Origin: UBA10649 sp963842725
GTDB taxonomy: Bacteria; Actinomycetota; Actinomycetes; S36-B12
Length of the DNA: 64,000 nucleotides
Direction: 5' to 3'
Assembly (NCBI GenBank): GCA_963842725.1
Contig: CAWJHN010000003.1
Coordinates: 1-64,000, forward strand
A model generated the notes under the pieces. The model saw nothing but the letters and a program-made list of their open reading frames with translations, ran no database searches and was not told the origin of the DNA. Of this stretch, positions 8,145-17,700 are shown in pieces; position 1 is the first letter of the stretch; each line of letters opens with the position of its first letter. A program made the position numbers and the translations under genes.

Positions 8145-8708
8145 ATGTCACTCATCAACACCGAGATCCTGCCGTTCACGGCGAAGGCGTACTACCACGA
8201 CGACTTCGTGGACGTCTCAGACGCCGACCTGCGCGGCAAGTGGTCCGTCGTGTTCTTCTACCCCGCCGACTTCACCTTCGTCTGCCCGACCGAGCTCGAG
8301 GACATGGCCGACCTGTATGACGAGTTCCAGAAGCTCGGCGTCGAGATCTTCTCCGTGTCGACCGACACCCACCACGTCCACAAGGCCTGGCACGGCAGCT
8401 CCGAAAAGGTCGGCAAGATCACGTACTACATGATCGGCGACCCGACGGGCGTCGTCACGCGCAACTTCGACAACATGCGCGAGGACGAGGGTCTGGCCGA
8501 TCGCGGCACCTTCCTCGTCGACCCCGACGGCATCATCCAGTACCTCGAGGTCACCCCCGAGGGCGTCGGCCGCAACGCCAGCGAGCTGCTCCGCAAGATC
8601 AAGGCGGCGCAGTACGTGCGCAACCACCCGGGCGAGGTCTGCCCGGCCAAGTGGGAAGAGGGCGAAGCCACGCTCGCGCCGTCGTTCGACCTCTCGGGCA
8701 AGATCTGA
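8145..8708 (+). CDS. ahpC: alkyl hydroperoxide reductase peroxiredoxin AhpC
   Basis: A 187-residue typical 2-Cys peroxiredoxin that reduces hydrogen peroxide and organic peroxides in the cytoplasm. The peroxidatic cysteine is C47 in DFTFVCPTE and the resolving cysteine is C166 in GEVCPAKW, at standard positions. ATG at 8145 is preceded by GAGGAAG; an earlier in-frame start at 8022 gives an unrelated leader. AhpF, encoded next, should be its reductant, and the divergent OxyR its activator. The 5' leader of about 130 bases carries an 11-base direct repeat (CACCACCGAAC) of unknown meaning. Confidence 0.97.
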   Translation: MSLINTEILPFTAKAYYHDDFVDVSDADLRGKWSVVFFYPADFTFVCPTELEDMADLYDEFQKLGVEIFSVSTDTHHVHKAWHGSSEKVGKITYYMIGDPTGVVTRNFDNMREDEGLADRGTFLVDPDGIIQYLEVTPEGVGRNASELLRKIKAAQYVRNHPGEVCPAKWEEGEATLAPSFDLSGKI

Positions 8709-8720
8709 CGCTCGACTCAG

Positions 8721-8748
8721 GGGGGTCCGGGCACGCGCCCGGACCCCC
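8721..8748 (+). terminator. intercistronic hairpin ahpC-ahpF
   Basis: A perfect 12-bp GC stem, GGGGGTCCGGGC with GCCCGGACCCCC, closes a 4-base loop (ACGC) and has no T-run. Between two co-directional genes of one pathway it could partly terminate transcription or protect the ahpC message, giving more AhpC than AhpF. Confidence 0.65.
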
Positions 8749-8793
8749 ACCGAGCCCCTCGCACCACCGACCAACCGTGAAGGACATGCAGCC

Positions 8794-10392
8794 ATGCTCG
8801 ACGCCGCCACCACCGCCCAGCTGAAGTCGTACCTCGAGAAGGTGGTCGTGCCCATCGAGCTCGTCGCGTCGCTCGACGAGACGCCCAAGTCGCGCGAGCT
8901 GCTCGACCTCCTGACCGAGACGGCTGCGCTCTCCGAGCGGATTGCGGTGCGCACTGACGGCACCAGTGCGCGCCGTCCCTCCTTCACCATCGACCGTGTC
9001 GGCACCGACGTGAGCGTCACGTTCGCCGGCATTCCCATGGGCCACGAGTTCACGTCGTACGTGCTCGCCCTCCTGCAGGTCGGCGGACACCCGGGCAAGG
9101 CAGCGCCCGAGACCATCGCGCAGGTCGAGAGCCTCGACGGCGAGTACCGCTTCGAGACCTACTTCTCGCTCACCTGCCAGAACTGCCCCGACGTGGTGCA
9201 GGCGCTCAACCTGATGAGCATCGTGAACCCCCGCATCCAGCATGTCGCCATCGACGGCGCCCTGTACCAGGACGAGATCGAGGCGCGCCAGGTCCTGGCC
9301 GTTCCCACCGTCTACCTCAACGGCGAGCTGTTCGAGTCCGGCCGCATGAGCCTGGAGCAGATCGTCGCCAAGCTCGACACCGGCGCGGTCGAGCGCGAGG
9401 CCGCCAAGATCGACGCGAAGGATCCCTTCGACGTGCTGGTCGTCGGCGGCGGGCCGGCCGGGGCGGCGGCCGCGATCTACGCCGCCCGCAAGGGGATCCG
9501 CACGGGCGTCGCGGCAGAGCGCTTCGGCGGCCAGGTGCTCGACACGATGGCGATCGAGAACCTCGTCTCCGTGCCCCATACCGAGGGCCCCCGACTCGCT
9601 GCCGCGCTCGAGCAGCATGTCCTGGAGTACGACGTCGACGTCATGCACCTGCAGCAGGCCCGGCGACTCGTCCCCGCGGACGGTCCCGGCGACCTGGTCG
9701 AGGTCCAGCTCGAGAGCGGCGCCTCGCTGAGGGCCAGGACGGTCGTCATCTCGACGGGGGCCCGCTGGCGGAACATGAACGTCCCCGGCGAGAGCGAGTA
9801 CCGCAATAAGGGCGTCACCTACTGCCCGCACTGCGATGGGCCGCTGTTCAAGGGCAAGCGCGTCGCGGTGATCGGCGGCGGAAACTCCGGTGTCGAGGCG
9901 GCGATCGACCTCGCCGGCATCGTCGGCCATGTGACGCTCATCGAGTTCGACGGCGTCCTGCGAGCCGACGAGGTCCTGCAGCGCAAGCTGCGCAGCCTGC
10001 CAAACGTCGACATCATCGTCAGCGCGCTCACGACGGAGGTGCTCGGCGACGGCAGCAAGGTCACCGGACTGACCTACAACGACCGGGAGACCGGAGATGC
10101 GCACGCCGTCGACCTCGATGGGATCTTCGTGCAGATCGGACTGCTGCCGAACACCGAATGGCTCACCGACTCTGTCGAGCTGTCACCGCGCGGCGAGGTG
10201 GTCATCGACGATCACGGGCGCACGTCGCTGCCCGGCGTCTTCGCGGCGGGCGACTGCACCACGGTGCCGTTCAAGCAGATCGTGATCGCCCTGGGCGCCG
10301 GTGCAACCGCCGCGTTGAGCGCGTTCGACCACCTGATCCGCACGTCGGCCCCGGCCGCGCCGACCGAAGCCGAGGAACTCGTCCCCGCCTGA
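8794..10392 (+). CDS. ahpF: alkyl hydroperoxide reductase subunit F
   Basis: A 532-residue FAD/NADH flavoprotein that recycles oxidised AhpC. The N-terminal thioredoxin-like region (about 1-200) holds the redox motif C128-Q-N-C131. The FAD motif VVGGGPAGAAAAIYAA begins near residue 213, the thioredoxin-reductase-like pair is C344-P-H-C347, the NAD motif is VIGGGNSGVEAA, and the C-terminal FAD segment is GVFAAGDCTT. Cysteine positions match E. coli AhpF within one residue. Many actinobacteria pair AhpC with AhpD instead, so the complete AhpC-AhpF-OxyR set is notable. Confidence 0.96.
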   Translation: MLDAATTAQLKSYLEKVVVPIELVASLDETPKSRELLDLLTETAALSERIAVRTDGTSARRPSFTIDRVGTDVSVTFAGIPMGHEFTSYVLALLQVGGHPGKAAPETIAQVESLDGEYRFETYFSLTCQNCPDVVQALNLMSIVNPRIQHVAIDGALYQDEIEARQVLAVPTVYLNGELFESGRMSLEQIVAKLDTGAVEREAAKIDAKDPFDVLVVGGGPAGAAAAIYAARKGIRTGVAAERFGGQVLDTMAIENLVSVPHTEGPRLAAALEQHVLEYDVDVMHLQQARRLVPADGPGDLVEVQLESGASLRARTVVISTGARWRNMNVPGESEYRNKGVTYCPHCDGPLFKGKRVAVIGGGNSGVEAAIDLAGIVGHVTLIEFDGVLRADEVLQRKLRSLPNVDIIVSALTTEVLGDGSKVTGLTYNDRETGDAHAVDLDGIFVQIGLLPNTEWLTDSVELSPRGEVVIDDHGRTSLPGVFAAGDCTTVPFKQIVIALGAGATAALSAFDHLIRTSAPAAPTEAEELVPA

Positions 10393-10425
10393 ACGGATGC
10401 CGCTACGACCGCACTGGATCGTGCG

Positions 10426-10443
10426 CCCTGCCCCTTCGCAGGG
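10426..10443. terminator. candidate bidirectional terminator ahpF/holB
   Basis: CCCTGC and GCAGGG pair over a 6-base loop in the 52-base gap between the convergent ends of ahpF and holB. The stem is short and there is no clear T-run, so this is a modest candidate. Confidence 0.4.
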
Positions 10444-10444
10444 G

Positions 10445-11644
10445 TCAGGCAGACGCGGTGCGGATCCAGGGGTCCTTCAGTTCGACCATCAGCGCCTCGA
10501 GGGCCAGCAGCGGCGTGACGTTCGCCTCGATCTGCTGACGCGTGTGGGCGATGGCCCGGAGTCGGCGTCCCGTGTCGTTGGGCACGCTGCGCGCGGCGAG
10601 CTGCGCGAGCTGCGGGTGCATCTCCTCGTTGATGAGCGGGACCCTGGCGTCGACCTGCATCAGGAGCACGTCGCGGTACAGGCCCATGAGGTCGAGCAGG
10701 GCACGGTCGACCTGGTCGCGAACCGTGCGGGTGCGTCGGGTCTTCTGCTTGGCCTTCATGTCCTTGTCCGCCGAGGCCATCATCCGCTTCATGCGCGCCT
10801 GAGTGATGCCGCCCGCCCCCTCGCCGTACTCCAGGAGCAGGTTCTCGGCCTCGACCGCATCGATGGGATCGGTGATGGCCTTGGCGTCGTCCGTCGCCGC
10901 GCCGAGCAGGTTGGCGGCGTTGGTGAAGCACGAGGCCACGTCGTGCAGCTGGAAGGGGATCCGCATGACCTCCTGCCGGCGCATGCGCGCGTGCTCGTCG
11001 CGGGCCAGCGCCCGCGCGCGCCCGATGTGGCCCTGCGAGGCGCGTGCCGCGAACGACGCCATCGCCGCATCGACGCCATCCGTCTCGACCAGCAGTCTCG
11101 CGACATCGGCCGTCGAGGGCGTGCGCAGCGGGACGAGGCGGGTGCGCGAGACGACCGTCGGCAGGACGTCCTCGACGCTCGGCGCGCAGAGCACCCAGAC
11201 CGTGTGCGGCGGAGGCTCCTCCAGGGTCTTCAGCAGCACGTTGACCGCCTGCTCCGTCAGCCGGTCGGCATCCTCGACAACGATGACGTGCCAGGGTCCG
11301 AGGATCGGCGACATCGAGGCGCGCGCCACCAGGTCGCGGGCGTCATCGGTCTTGTAGCTGAGCGTCTCGGTGCGCACGACGTCCACGTCGGGGTGGCCGC
11401 CGAGCGGCGCCCGGCGGCAGACCTCGCACACGCCACAGCCGTCCTCCGGGCAGACCAGGGCAGCGGCGAAGCAGGTGGCGGCCGTGGACCGTCCCGAGCC
11501 CGGCGGACCGGTGATCAGCCACGCGTGCGTCATGCCGGGGCCATGCTCGCCACGCCGGATCAGCTCGGCGTCGGCGACCGCCCGGGAGAGCTCGTCGACG
11601 GCCAGGTGCTGGCCGACGAGCCGGTCCCAGATCGCCGTGGTCAC
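10445..11644 (-). CDS. holB: DNA polymerase III delta' subunit
   Basis: A 399-residue clamp-loader AAA+ protein that helps load the sliding clamp at replication forks. The P-loop GPPGSGRST lies near residue 44, the zinc cysteines are in CPEDGCGVCEVC, and the AAA+ segments VVEDADRLTEQA and LLKTLEEPP follow. The P-loop has Arg-Ser in place of Lys-Thr/Ser, in line with delta' being a weak or non-ATPase. The GTG start at 11644 overlaps the tmk stop as GTGA, so holB is translated with tmk and topA as one operon. Its partner tau/gamma is encoded by dnaX at 56.5 kb. Confidence 0.93.
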   Translation of the reverse strand: MTTAIWDRLVGQHLAVDELSRAVADAELIRRGEHGPGMTHAWLITGPPGSGRSTAATCFAAALVCPEDGCGVCEVCRRAPLGGHPDVDVVRTETLSYKTDDARDLVARASMSPILGPWHVIVVEDADRLTEQAVNVLLKTLEEPPPHTVWVLCAPSVEDVLPTVVSRTRLVPLRTPSTADVARLLVETDGVDAAMASFAARASQGHIGRARALARDEHARMRRQEVMRIPFQLHDVASCFTNAANLLGAATDDAKAITDPIDAVEAENLLLEYGEGAGGITQARMKRMMASADKDMKAKQKTRRTRTVRDQVDRALLDLMGLYRDVLLMQVDARVPLINEEMHPQLAQLAARSVPNDTGRRLRAIAHTRQQIEANVTPLLALEALMVELKDPWIRTASA

Positions 11645-12270
11645 CGCGCCTCGACCCGGGACAGGACCACGGCGGCGATCGTGGCCGCCAGCCCGTCGAC
11701 GTCCTGGTTGGCGTCGAGCACGAGATACCGATCGGGCTCCTCGGCCGCCAGCTCGAGGAAGGCCGAGCGGACGGTCTCGTGGTACGCGAGGGGCTCGGCC
11801 TCGAGCCGGTCCGGGTTCGTCAGCCGGGACAGTCCGATCTCGGGATTGACGTCGAGGACGACCGTGAGGTCGGGGACGAGGTTGCCGGTCGCCCACAGGC
11901 TCAGGTCGCGCACGCGTCGGGCACCGAGGCTGCGTCCGTACCCCTGGTAGGCGACGGACGAGTCGAGATAGCGGTCGCACACGACGATCTCGCCACGGTC
12001 GAGGGCCGGTCGGATGACGCGCGCCACGTGCTCGCCGCGCGACGCGGCGAACAGCAGCGCCTCGGCACGCACGTCGAGTCCCGCGAACTGCGGGCTGAGC
12101 ACCACGTGCCGGATCGCCTCCCCCGCCGGGGTGCCGCCGGGCTCACGCGTGCGCAGCACGCGGTAGCCGCGCTCGGCCAGCGCCTGGGCCAGCAGCGCCT
12201 CCTGCGTCGACTTGCCGGCCCCTTCGCCACCCTCGAAGGCGATGAAGTAACCCCGCTGGGCGTGCGGCAT
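11641..12270 (-). CDS. tmk: thymidylate kinase
   Basis: A 209-residue cytosolic enzyme that phosphorylates dTMP to dTDP for DNA synthesis. The P-loop FEGGEGAGKST lies at about residues 10-20, the DR[YH]-type segment appears as VCDRYLDSSVAYQGYGR, and the lid region follows near residue 150. It is encoded between topA (2-base gap) and holB (4-base overlap), a conserved actinobacterial arrangement, so it should be co-transcribed with them. Confidence 0.96.
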   Translation of the reverse strand: MPHAQRGYFIAFEGGEGAGKSTQEALLAQALAERGYRVLRTREPGGTPAGEAIRHVVLSPQFAGLDVRAEALLFAASRGEHVARVIRPALDRGEIVVCDRYLDSSVAYQGYGRSLGARRVRDLSLWATGNLVPDLTVVLDVNPEIGLSRLTNPDRLEAEPLAYHETVRSAFLELAAEEPDRYLVLDANQDVDGLAATIAAVVLSRVEAR

Positions 12271-12272
12271 GA

Positions 12273-14978
12273 CTACCGGGTTCCGGCCGCAGCAGTCTTC
12301 TTGGCGGCCGTCTTCTTCGCGGCCGTCTTCTTGGCCGTCGCGGACTTCTTCGCCGCGACCCGCTTGGCGGCCGCCTTCTTGACGACGCGAGTCGTGGTCT
12401 TCTTCGGCGCGCCGCCCTCGAGGGACTCCTTCAGCCGGCGCTCGGAGAGCAGGTCGCTGGCCCGCTCGACCGAGATCGTCGTCGGATCGTCGGCGGTGCG
12501 CAGCGAGGCATTGGTCGTGCCGTCGGTGACGTACGGCCCGAAGCGGCCGTCCTTGACGACGATCGGCAGTCCGGTCGTCGGGTCGTTGCCGACCTCGCGC
12601 AGCGGGGGCTTGGCCTCGCCGCGGCCACGGCGTGGCTTGGGCTGCGCGAAGAGGGCGAGCGCCTCCTCGAGCGCGACCGTGAAGATCGACTCCTCGCTCG
12701 GCAGCGACCGCGAGTCCTTCTCCTTGAGCAGGTACGGGCCGTAGCGGCCGTTCTGCGCGGTGATCTCCAGTCCGTCGGCAGGATCGACCCCGACGACGCG
12801 GGGCAGGCTCAGGAGTCGGACGGCGTCCTCGAGGGTGACCGTGGAGAGCGTCATGCTCGCGAACAGCGAGCCGGTGCGCGGCTTGGCCGACTTCGGCGCT
12901 CCCTCGGGCAGGACCTCGGTGACGTACGGGCCGTACCGGCCGGACCTGGCGATGATGGGCAGCCCGCTGTCGGGATCGACGCCCAGCTCGCGGTCGCCGG
13001 AGGGCTCTGCGAGGAGCTGCTCGGCCTTGTCGGCGGTGAGCTCGTCGGGCGCGAGGTCGACCGGGATGTTGGCACGCTCCTCGCCGCGCTCAACGTAGGC
13101 GCCGTACCGGCCCACGCGCAGCGTGGCATCGGTGCCGGCGATCGGGAAGGTGGCCAGTTCGCGGGCGTTGATGGCACCAAGGTCGTCGGTCAGCGCCTTG
13201 ACCCCGGGAAAGTCCCCGCTGACGCTGTGGCCGCCGCGCCAGAAGGCCGTCAGCTGCTGGACGCGATCGGCATCCCCGGTGGCGATGAGGTCGAGGACCT
13301 CCTCCATGTTCGCCGTGAACTGGTAGTCGACCAGCGACGTGAAGTGCTCCTCGAGCAGGCGCACCACGGCGAACGCCGTGAAACTGGGCACCAGCGCGGA
13401 ACCCTTCTTCCAGACGTACCCGCGGTCGATGATCGTCGACATGATCGAGGCGTACGTCGAGGGCCGGCCGATGCCGAGCTCCTCGAGCTTGGCCACGAGC
13501 TTGGCCTCCGTGTACCGGGCCGGAGGCGTGGTGCTGTGGCCCTCCGGGGTCAACGAGGCCGCTGTGACGGTCTGGCCCTCTCGGAGGTCGGGCAGTTCGC
13601 GTTCGCGGTCGTCGGCGTCGGAGTCGTCCGTGACGTCCTTGAGGGCGGCGTAGAAGCCGGGGAACACGACGACCGTGCCCGACGCGCTGAACTCGACGTT
13701 CACGCCGGTCGCGGCCGTCGCGCCGAGCTTCACCGTGGTCGTGGCGACCTGCGCGTTGACCATCTGAGAGGCGACGGTGCGCTTCCAGACCAGGTCGTAC
13801 AGCGCGAACTCGTCGGCGTTGAGCTCGCGGGACACCTCGCCCGGCGTGCGAAACGTGTCGCCTGCGGGCCGAATGGCCTCGTGCGCCTCCTGCGCGTTCT
13901 TGACCTTGCTGGCGTATCGTCGCGGTGCGTCGCCGACGTACTCGGGGCCGTACAGCTCGCGGGCCTGGGCACGGGCCGCGTTGACGGCCTGGTCCGAGAG
14001 GTGGACGGAGTCCGTTCGCATGTAGGTGATGTAGCCGTTCTCGTACAGGCTCTGGGCCACACGCATGGTGCGCTGCCCGCCCCAGCGGAGCCGGTTCGAG
14101 GCCTCCTGCTGCAGGGTCGACGTCATGAACGGCGCCTTGGGCTGGCGCTGGCCCGGCTTCTGGACCACTGACCGCACCGTGAAGTCCGCACCCGCGAGGC
14201 CCTCGACGAGCCGACCGGACGCCGCCTCGTCGAGCACGACGACCGTGTCCTTCTTCAGGCCGCCCTGCTGGTCGAAGTCGCCGGAGCCGGCGACGCGGAC
14301 GCCGTCGACCAGCGTCAGCCGGGCGTCGAAGTGGCCGGGGTCGAACACGCCCTGGACGTCCCAGTAGCCGGCGGCCCGGAAGGCGATCCGCTCGCGCTCC
14401 CGGTCGACCACGAGCCGGACGGCCACCGACTGGACCCGCCCTGCGGAGCGGGCACCCTTGCCCAGCTTCATCCACAGCACCTGAGAGACCGGGAATCCGT
14501 AGAGCCGGTCGACGATGCGGCGGGTCTCCTGCGCGTCGACGAGCTGCATGTCGAGGTCGCGGGGATGCGCCACCGCCTCTCGGATCGCCTCCGGCGTGAT
14601 CTCGTTGAAGACCATGCGGCGGACGGGCACCTTCGGCCGGAGGACCTCGAGAAGGTGCCACGAGATGGCTTCGCCCTCGCGGTCCTCGTCCGTCGCGAGC
14701 AGCAGCTCGTCGGCGTCCTTGAGCGCCTTCTTCAGGTCGGCGATCGTCTTCTTCTTCGAGTCGTGGACCACATAGAAGGGCTGGAACCGGTCATCGACGT
14801 CGACCGCGTACTTGGCCCAGGGCTTCTTGCGCTCGGACTCGGGCAGGTCGGACGCCTTCGATGCGAGGTCGCGGACATGGCCGACCGAGGCCATGACCGT
14901 GTAGCCGGGCCCCAGGTATCCGGCGATCTTCTTCGCCTTCGCCGGCGACTCGACGATCACCAGGGTTGTGTCTGCCAC
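12273..14978 (-). CDS. topA: DNA topoisomerase I
   Basis: A 901-residue type IA topoisomerase that relaxes negative supercoils. The TOPRIM domain begins at LVIVESPAKAKKI; the catalytic tyrosine is Y319 in YITYMRTDS, the same number as in E. coli. The C-terminal part has several actinobacterial TOPRIM C-terminal repeats with GRYGPYV-type motifs instead of zinc fingers, then a Lys/Ala-rich tail of about 45 residues that would aid DNA binding and processivity. GTG at 14978 is chosen because GGAAGGA lies 8 bases upstream; the earlier GTG at 14993 sits inside that ribosome-binding site. It heads the topA-tmk-holB operon. Confidence 0.97.
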   Translation of the reverse strand: MADTTLVIVESPAKAKKIAGYLGPGYTVMASVGHVRDLASKASDLPESERKKPWAKYAVDVDDRFQPFYVVHDSKKKTIADLKKALKDADELLLATDEDREGEAISWHLLEVLRPKVPVRRMVFNEITPEAIREAVAHPRDLDMQLVDAQETRRIVDRLYGFPVSQVLWMKLGKGARSAGRVQSVAVRLVVDRERERIAFRAAGYWDVQGVFDPGHFDARLTLVDGVRVAGSGDFDQQGGLKKDTVVVLDEAASGRLVEGLAGADFTVRSVVQKPGQRQPKAPFMTSTLQQEASNRLRWGGQRTMRVAQSLYENGYITYMRTDSVHLSDQAVNAARAQARELYGPEYVGDAPRRYASKVKNAQEAHEAIRPAGDTFRTPGEVSRELNADEFALYDLVWKRTVASQMVNAQVATTTVKLGATAATGVNVEFSASGTVVVFPGFYAALKDVTDDSDADDRERELPDLREGQTVTAASLTPEGHSTTPPARYTEAKLVAKLEELGIGRPSTYASIMSTIIDRGYVWKKGSALVPSFTAFAVVRLLEEHFTSLVDYQFTANMEEVLDLIATGDADRVQQLTAFWRGGHSVSGDFPGVKALTDDLGAINARELATFPIAGTDATLRVGRYGAYVERGEERANIPVDLAPDELTADKAEQLLAEPSGDRELGVDPDSGLPIIARSGRYGPYVTEVLPEGAPKSAKPRTGSLFASMTLSTVTLEDAVRLLSLPRVVGVDPADGLEITAQNGRYGPYLLKEKDSRSLPSEESIFTVALEEALALFAQPKPRRGRGEAKPPLREVGNDPTTGLPIVVKDGRFGPYVTDGTTNASLRTADDPTTISVERASDLLSERRLKESLEGGAPKKTTTRVVKKAAAKRVAAKKSATAKKTAAKKTAAKKTAAAGTR

Positions 14979-15187
14979 GCCCGTCCTTCCCACGCTTGTC
15001 CGTCGGCACGCTGCCGGCCGCCATGACCTGGCGGTCGATCAACCTGCTCCGGCGGAGTCTGACGGTATGCCAGCGGGTCGTGTCAACTCCACGGACCCCC
15101 CGAGTCGGGTCTCCGGGACCACGGTCCCCCAAGGGGACCGGCGAGCGTCTCGGTCGTCCGACTATCGGATGGCGGGGATCGGTCGCG

Positions 15188-17500
15188 TCACTTCGCGGCG
15201 GCCGCCACCTGATCGCCCACGGCGATCGGACGCCGCTTGGACACGACGACGGCGACGATGACGATGCCGGCGGCGACCAGGGCGATGGCCCATCGGAGCG
15301 GTCCGTTGGCCCGATCGCCGATGCTCATGCCGACGACCGCCGGTGCGATCAGCAGGGCGACCAGGTTCATGACCTTGATCAGGGGGTTGATGGCGGGGCC
15401 GGCAGTGTCCTTGAACGGATCGCCGACCGTGTCACCGATGACGGTGGCCGAGTGGGACTCCGAGCCCTTGCCGCCGTAATTGCCGTCCTCGACGAACTTC
15501 TTGGCGTTGTCCCAGGCGCCGCCCGAGTTGGACAGGAAGACCGCCATGAGCACGCCCGTCGCGATGGTGCCGGCGAGGTAGGCGCCCAACGGGCCGATGC
15601 CCAGCCCGAAGCCCACGGCGATCGGGGTGAGGACCGCGAGCAGCCCGGGGGTGATCAGCTCGCGCAGCGAGTCCTTCGTCACGATGTCGACGACCTTGCC
15701 GTACTCCGGCTTCTCGGTGCCCTCCATGATCCCGGGGTGGTCGCGGAACTGGCGTCGCACCTCGAAGATGACGGCACCAGCCGCCCGGGACACCGCGTTG
15801 ATGGCCAGACCGGAGAACAGGAAGACGACTGAGGCGCCGATGATCAGCCCGACGAGGTTCGACGGGTTGGCCACGTCGAGCACGCCCCGGTACTGCAGCG
15901 ACTCCTGAATGTTCACGATGCTCTCGGAGACCCCGCCGCTGATGATCGTCGCCTCGACGACCGCGTCCCGGAACGCCCCGAACAGCGCGGTCGCTGCGAG
16001 GACGGCCGTGGCGATCGCGATGCCCTTGGTGATGGCCTTCGTGGAGTTGCCGACCGCGTCGAGGCGGGTCAGCACCGCGGCACCCTCGCCCTGGACGTCT
16101 CCCGACATCTCGGCGATGCCCTGCGCGTTGTCGGACACCGGGCCGAAGGTGTCCATCGAGACGATGACGCCGACCGTCGTGAGCAGCCCCGTGCCGGCGA
16201 GGGCGATCGCGAACAACGAAAGGATGACGGAGCCCGCGCCGAGCATGAAGGCGGCGTACACGGCCACTCCGATGAGCAGCGCCGAGTAGACCGCTGACTC
16301 GAGGCCCAGCGAGATGCCGGACAGGATCACGGTGGCCGGCCCGGTCAGCGAGCTCGCCGCGACGTCGTCGACTGGCTTGCGATTGGTCTCGGTGAAGTAC
16401 GCCGTCAGCTGCTGGATGACCGCGGCCAGGACGATGCCGATCAGGACCGCGCCGAGGGCGAAGACCCGCGGGTTGAAGGTGCTGATCTGCACGCCGAGCC
16501 CGAGGTTGTCGATGACGACGCCCTTGAAGTCGACCATGCGCTCGGGCAGGACGACCCAGGTGGCGATGCCCACGAGGATGGCCGAGATGACCGCGGAGAT
16601 GAAGAAGCCGCGATTGATGGCGCTCATGCCTGATCGGTCGCTCGCGCGCGGCGACACCGCGAAGATGCCGATGACGGCCGTCACCACGCCGATGGCCGGG
16701 ACGATCAGGGGGTAGACCAGGCCAAGCTCGCCGAAGGCCACCTTGCCGAGGATGAGGGCCGCGACGAGCGTGACGGCGTACGACTCGAAGAGGTCGGCCG
16801 CCATGCCGGCGCAGTCGCCGACGTTGTCGCCGACGTTGTCGGCGATGGTGGCGGCGTTGCGGGGATCGTCCTCCGGGATGCCCTTCTCGACCTTGCCCAC
16901 GAGGTCGGCGCCGACGTCGGCAGCCTTGGTGAAGATGCCGCCGCCGACGCGCATGAACATCGCGAGGAGGGCCGCGCCGAAGCCGAAGCCCTCCAGCACC
17001 TTCGGCGCGTCGCTCTTGTAGACCAGCACGACCAGCGCCGCTCCGAACAGGCCGAGCCCGACCGTGAACATGCCTGCGACGCCGCCCGTGCGGAAGGCGA
17101 TCTTCATGGCCTTCTGCTCGCTCCCGTCGCGGGCCGCGGCCGCCACGCGAACATTGCCGCGCACCGCGAGCCACATGCCCATGTAGCCGGTGACGCCCGA
17201 GAACACCGCGCCGACCAGGAAGAAGACGCTGCGGCCGATCCGCTCGCCGTTCGAATCGGCCGGGAGCAGGAACAGCATGAAGAAGACGATGGCGGCGAAC
17301 ACCGAGAGGGTCCTGAACTGCCGGTTCAGGTAGGCGGCGGCACCCTCCTGGACGGCGCCCGCGATCTCCTTCATGGAGTCGGTGCCCTCGTCGGCGGAGA
17401 GCACCTCACGAACGAGGATGGCGGCGACGCCCAGCGCCCCGAGCGCAATGACCGCGATGACGGCCACGATCGCCAGGTTGCTCCCGCTTAGCTCGATCAT
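15188..17500 (-). CDS. hppA: proton-pumping membrane pyrophosphatase
   Basis: A 770-residue integral membrane enzyme with about 16 TM segments that couples pyrophosphate hydrolysis to proton export. Substrate-binding motifs are visible, including EGAAAYLNRQ near residue 53, the acidic loop FTKAADVGADLVGKVE and DNVGDNVGD. K488 in GNSTKAITKG marks the potassium-independent subclass. It follows the BldG-like gene in the same direction after a 200-base gap that contains a Crp-type site. The 209 bases between this gene and topA hold the topA promoter region and nothing else I can identify. Confidence 0.96.
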   Translation of the reverse strand: MIELSGSNLAIVAVIAVIALGALGVAAILVREVLSADEGTDSMKEIAGAVQEGAAAYLNRQFRTLSVFAAIVFFMLFLLPADSNGERIGRSVFFLVGAVFSGVTGYMGMWLAVRGNVRVAAAARDGSEQKAMKIAFRTGGVAGMFTVGLGLFGAALVVLVYKSDAPKVLEGFGFGAALLAMFMRVGGGIFTKAADVGADLVGKVEKGIPEDDPRNAATIADNVGDNVGDCAGMAADLFESYAVTLVAALILGKVAFGELGLVYPLIVPAIGVVTAVIGIFAVSPRASDRSGMSAINRGFFISAVISAILVGIATWVVLPERMVDFKGVVIDNLGLGVQISTFNPRVFALGAVLIGIVLAAVIQQLTAYFTETNRKPVDDVAASSLTGPATVILSGISLGLESAVYSALLIGVAVYAAFMLGAGSVILSLFAIALAGTGLLTTVGVIVSMDTFGPVSDNAQGIAEMSGDVQGEGAAVLTRLDAVGNSTKAITKGIAIATAVLAATALFGAFRDAVVEATIISGGVSESIVNIQESLQYRGVLDVANPSNLVGLIIGASVVFLFSGLAINAVSRAAGAVIFEVRRQFRDHPGIMEGTEKPEYGKVVDIVTKDSLRELITPGLLAVLTPIAVGFGLGIGPLGAYLAGTIATGVLMAVFLSNSGGAWDNAKKFVEDGNYGGKGSESHSATVIGDTVGDPFKDTAGPAINPLIKVMNLVALLIAPAVVGMSIGDRANGPLRWAIALVAAGIVIVAVVVSKRRPIAVGDQVAAAAK

Positions 17501-17658
17501 GAGTCTCCTTGATCAGCACCGCCGCCGGGCGGTCGTACCCGGTCGGGTCGTGCGAAACAGTACGGGCATTGCCTGGTTCGGCAGAACGGTTCCGCGGAGT
17601 CTACTGACGAGTAGCAACCCGTCCGCGAGTCGGCCGACGATGACAGCCCTTACACGAT

Positions 17659-17674
17659 TGTGACCTTGATCACG
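17659..17674. promoter_or_regulatory. Crp/GlxR-type binding site
   Basis: TGTGACCTTGATCACG matches TGTGA-N6-TCACA with one mismatch in the last base. It lies in the gap upstream of hppA, about 160 bases before its start, and a Crp-family regulator is encoded at 36.1 kb. The opposite edge of the gap is the end of the STAS gene, so hppA is the only plausible target. Confidence 0.6.
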
Positions 17675-17700
17675 GCTGCGCCCGCGTGTCGACGGCGGTC

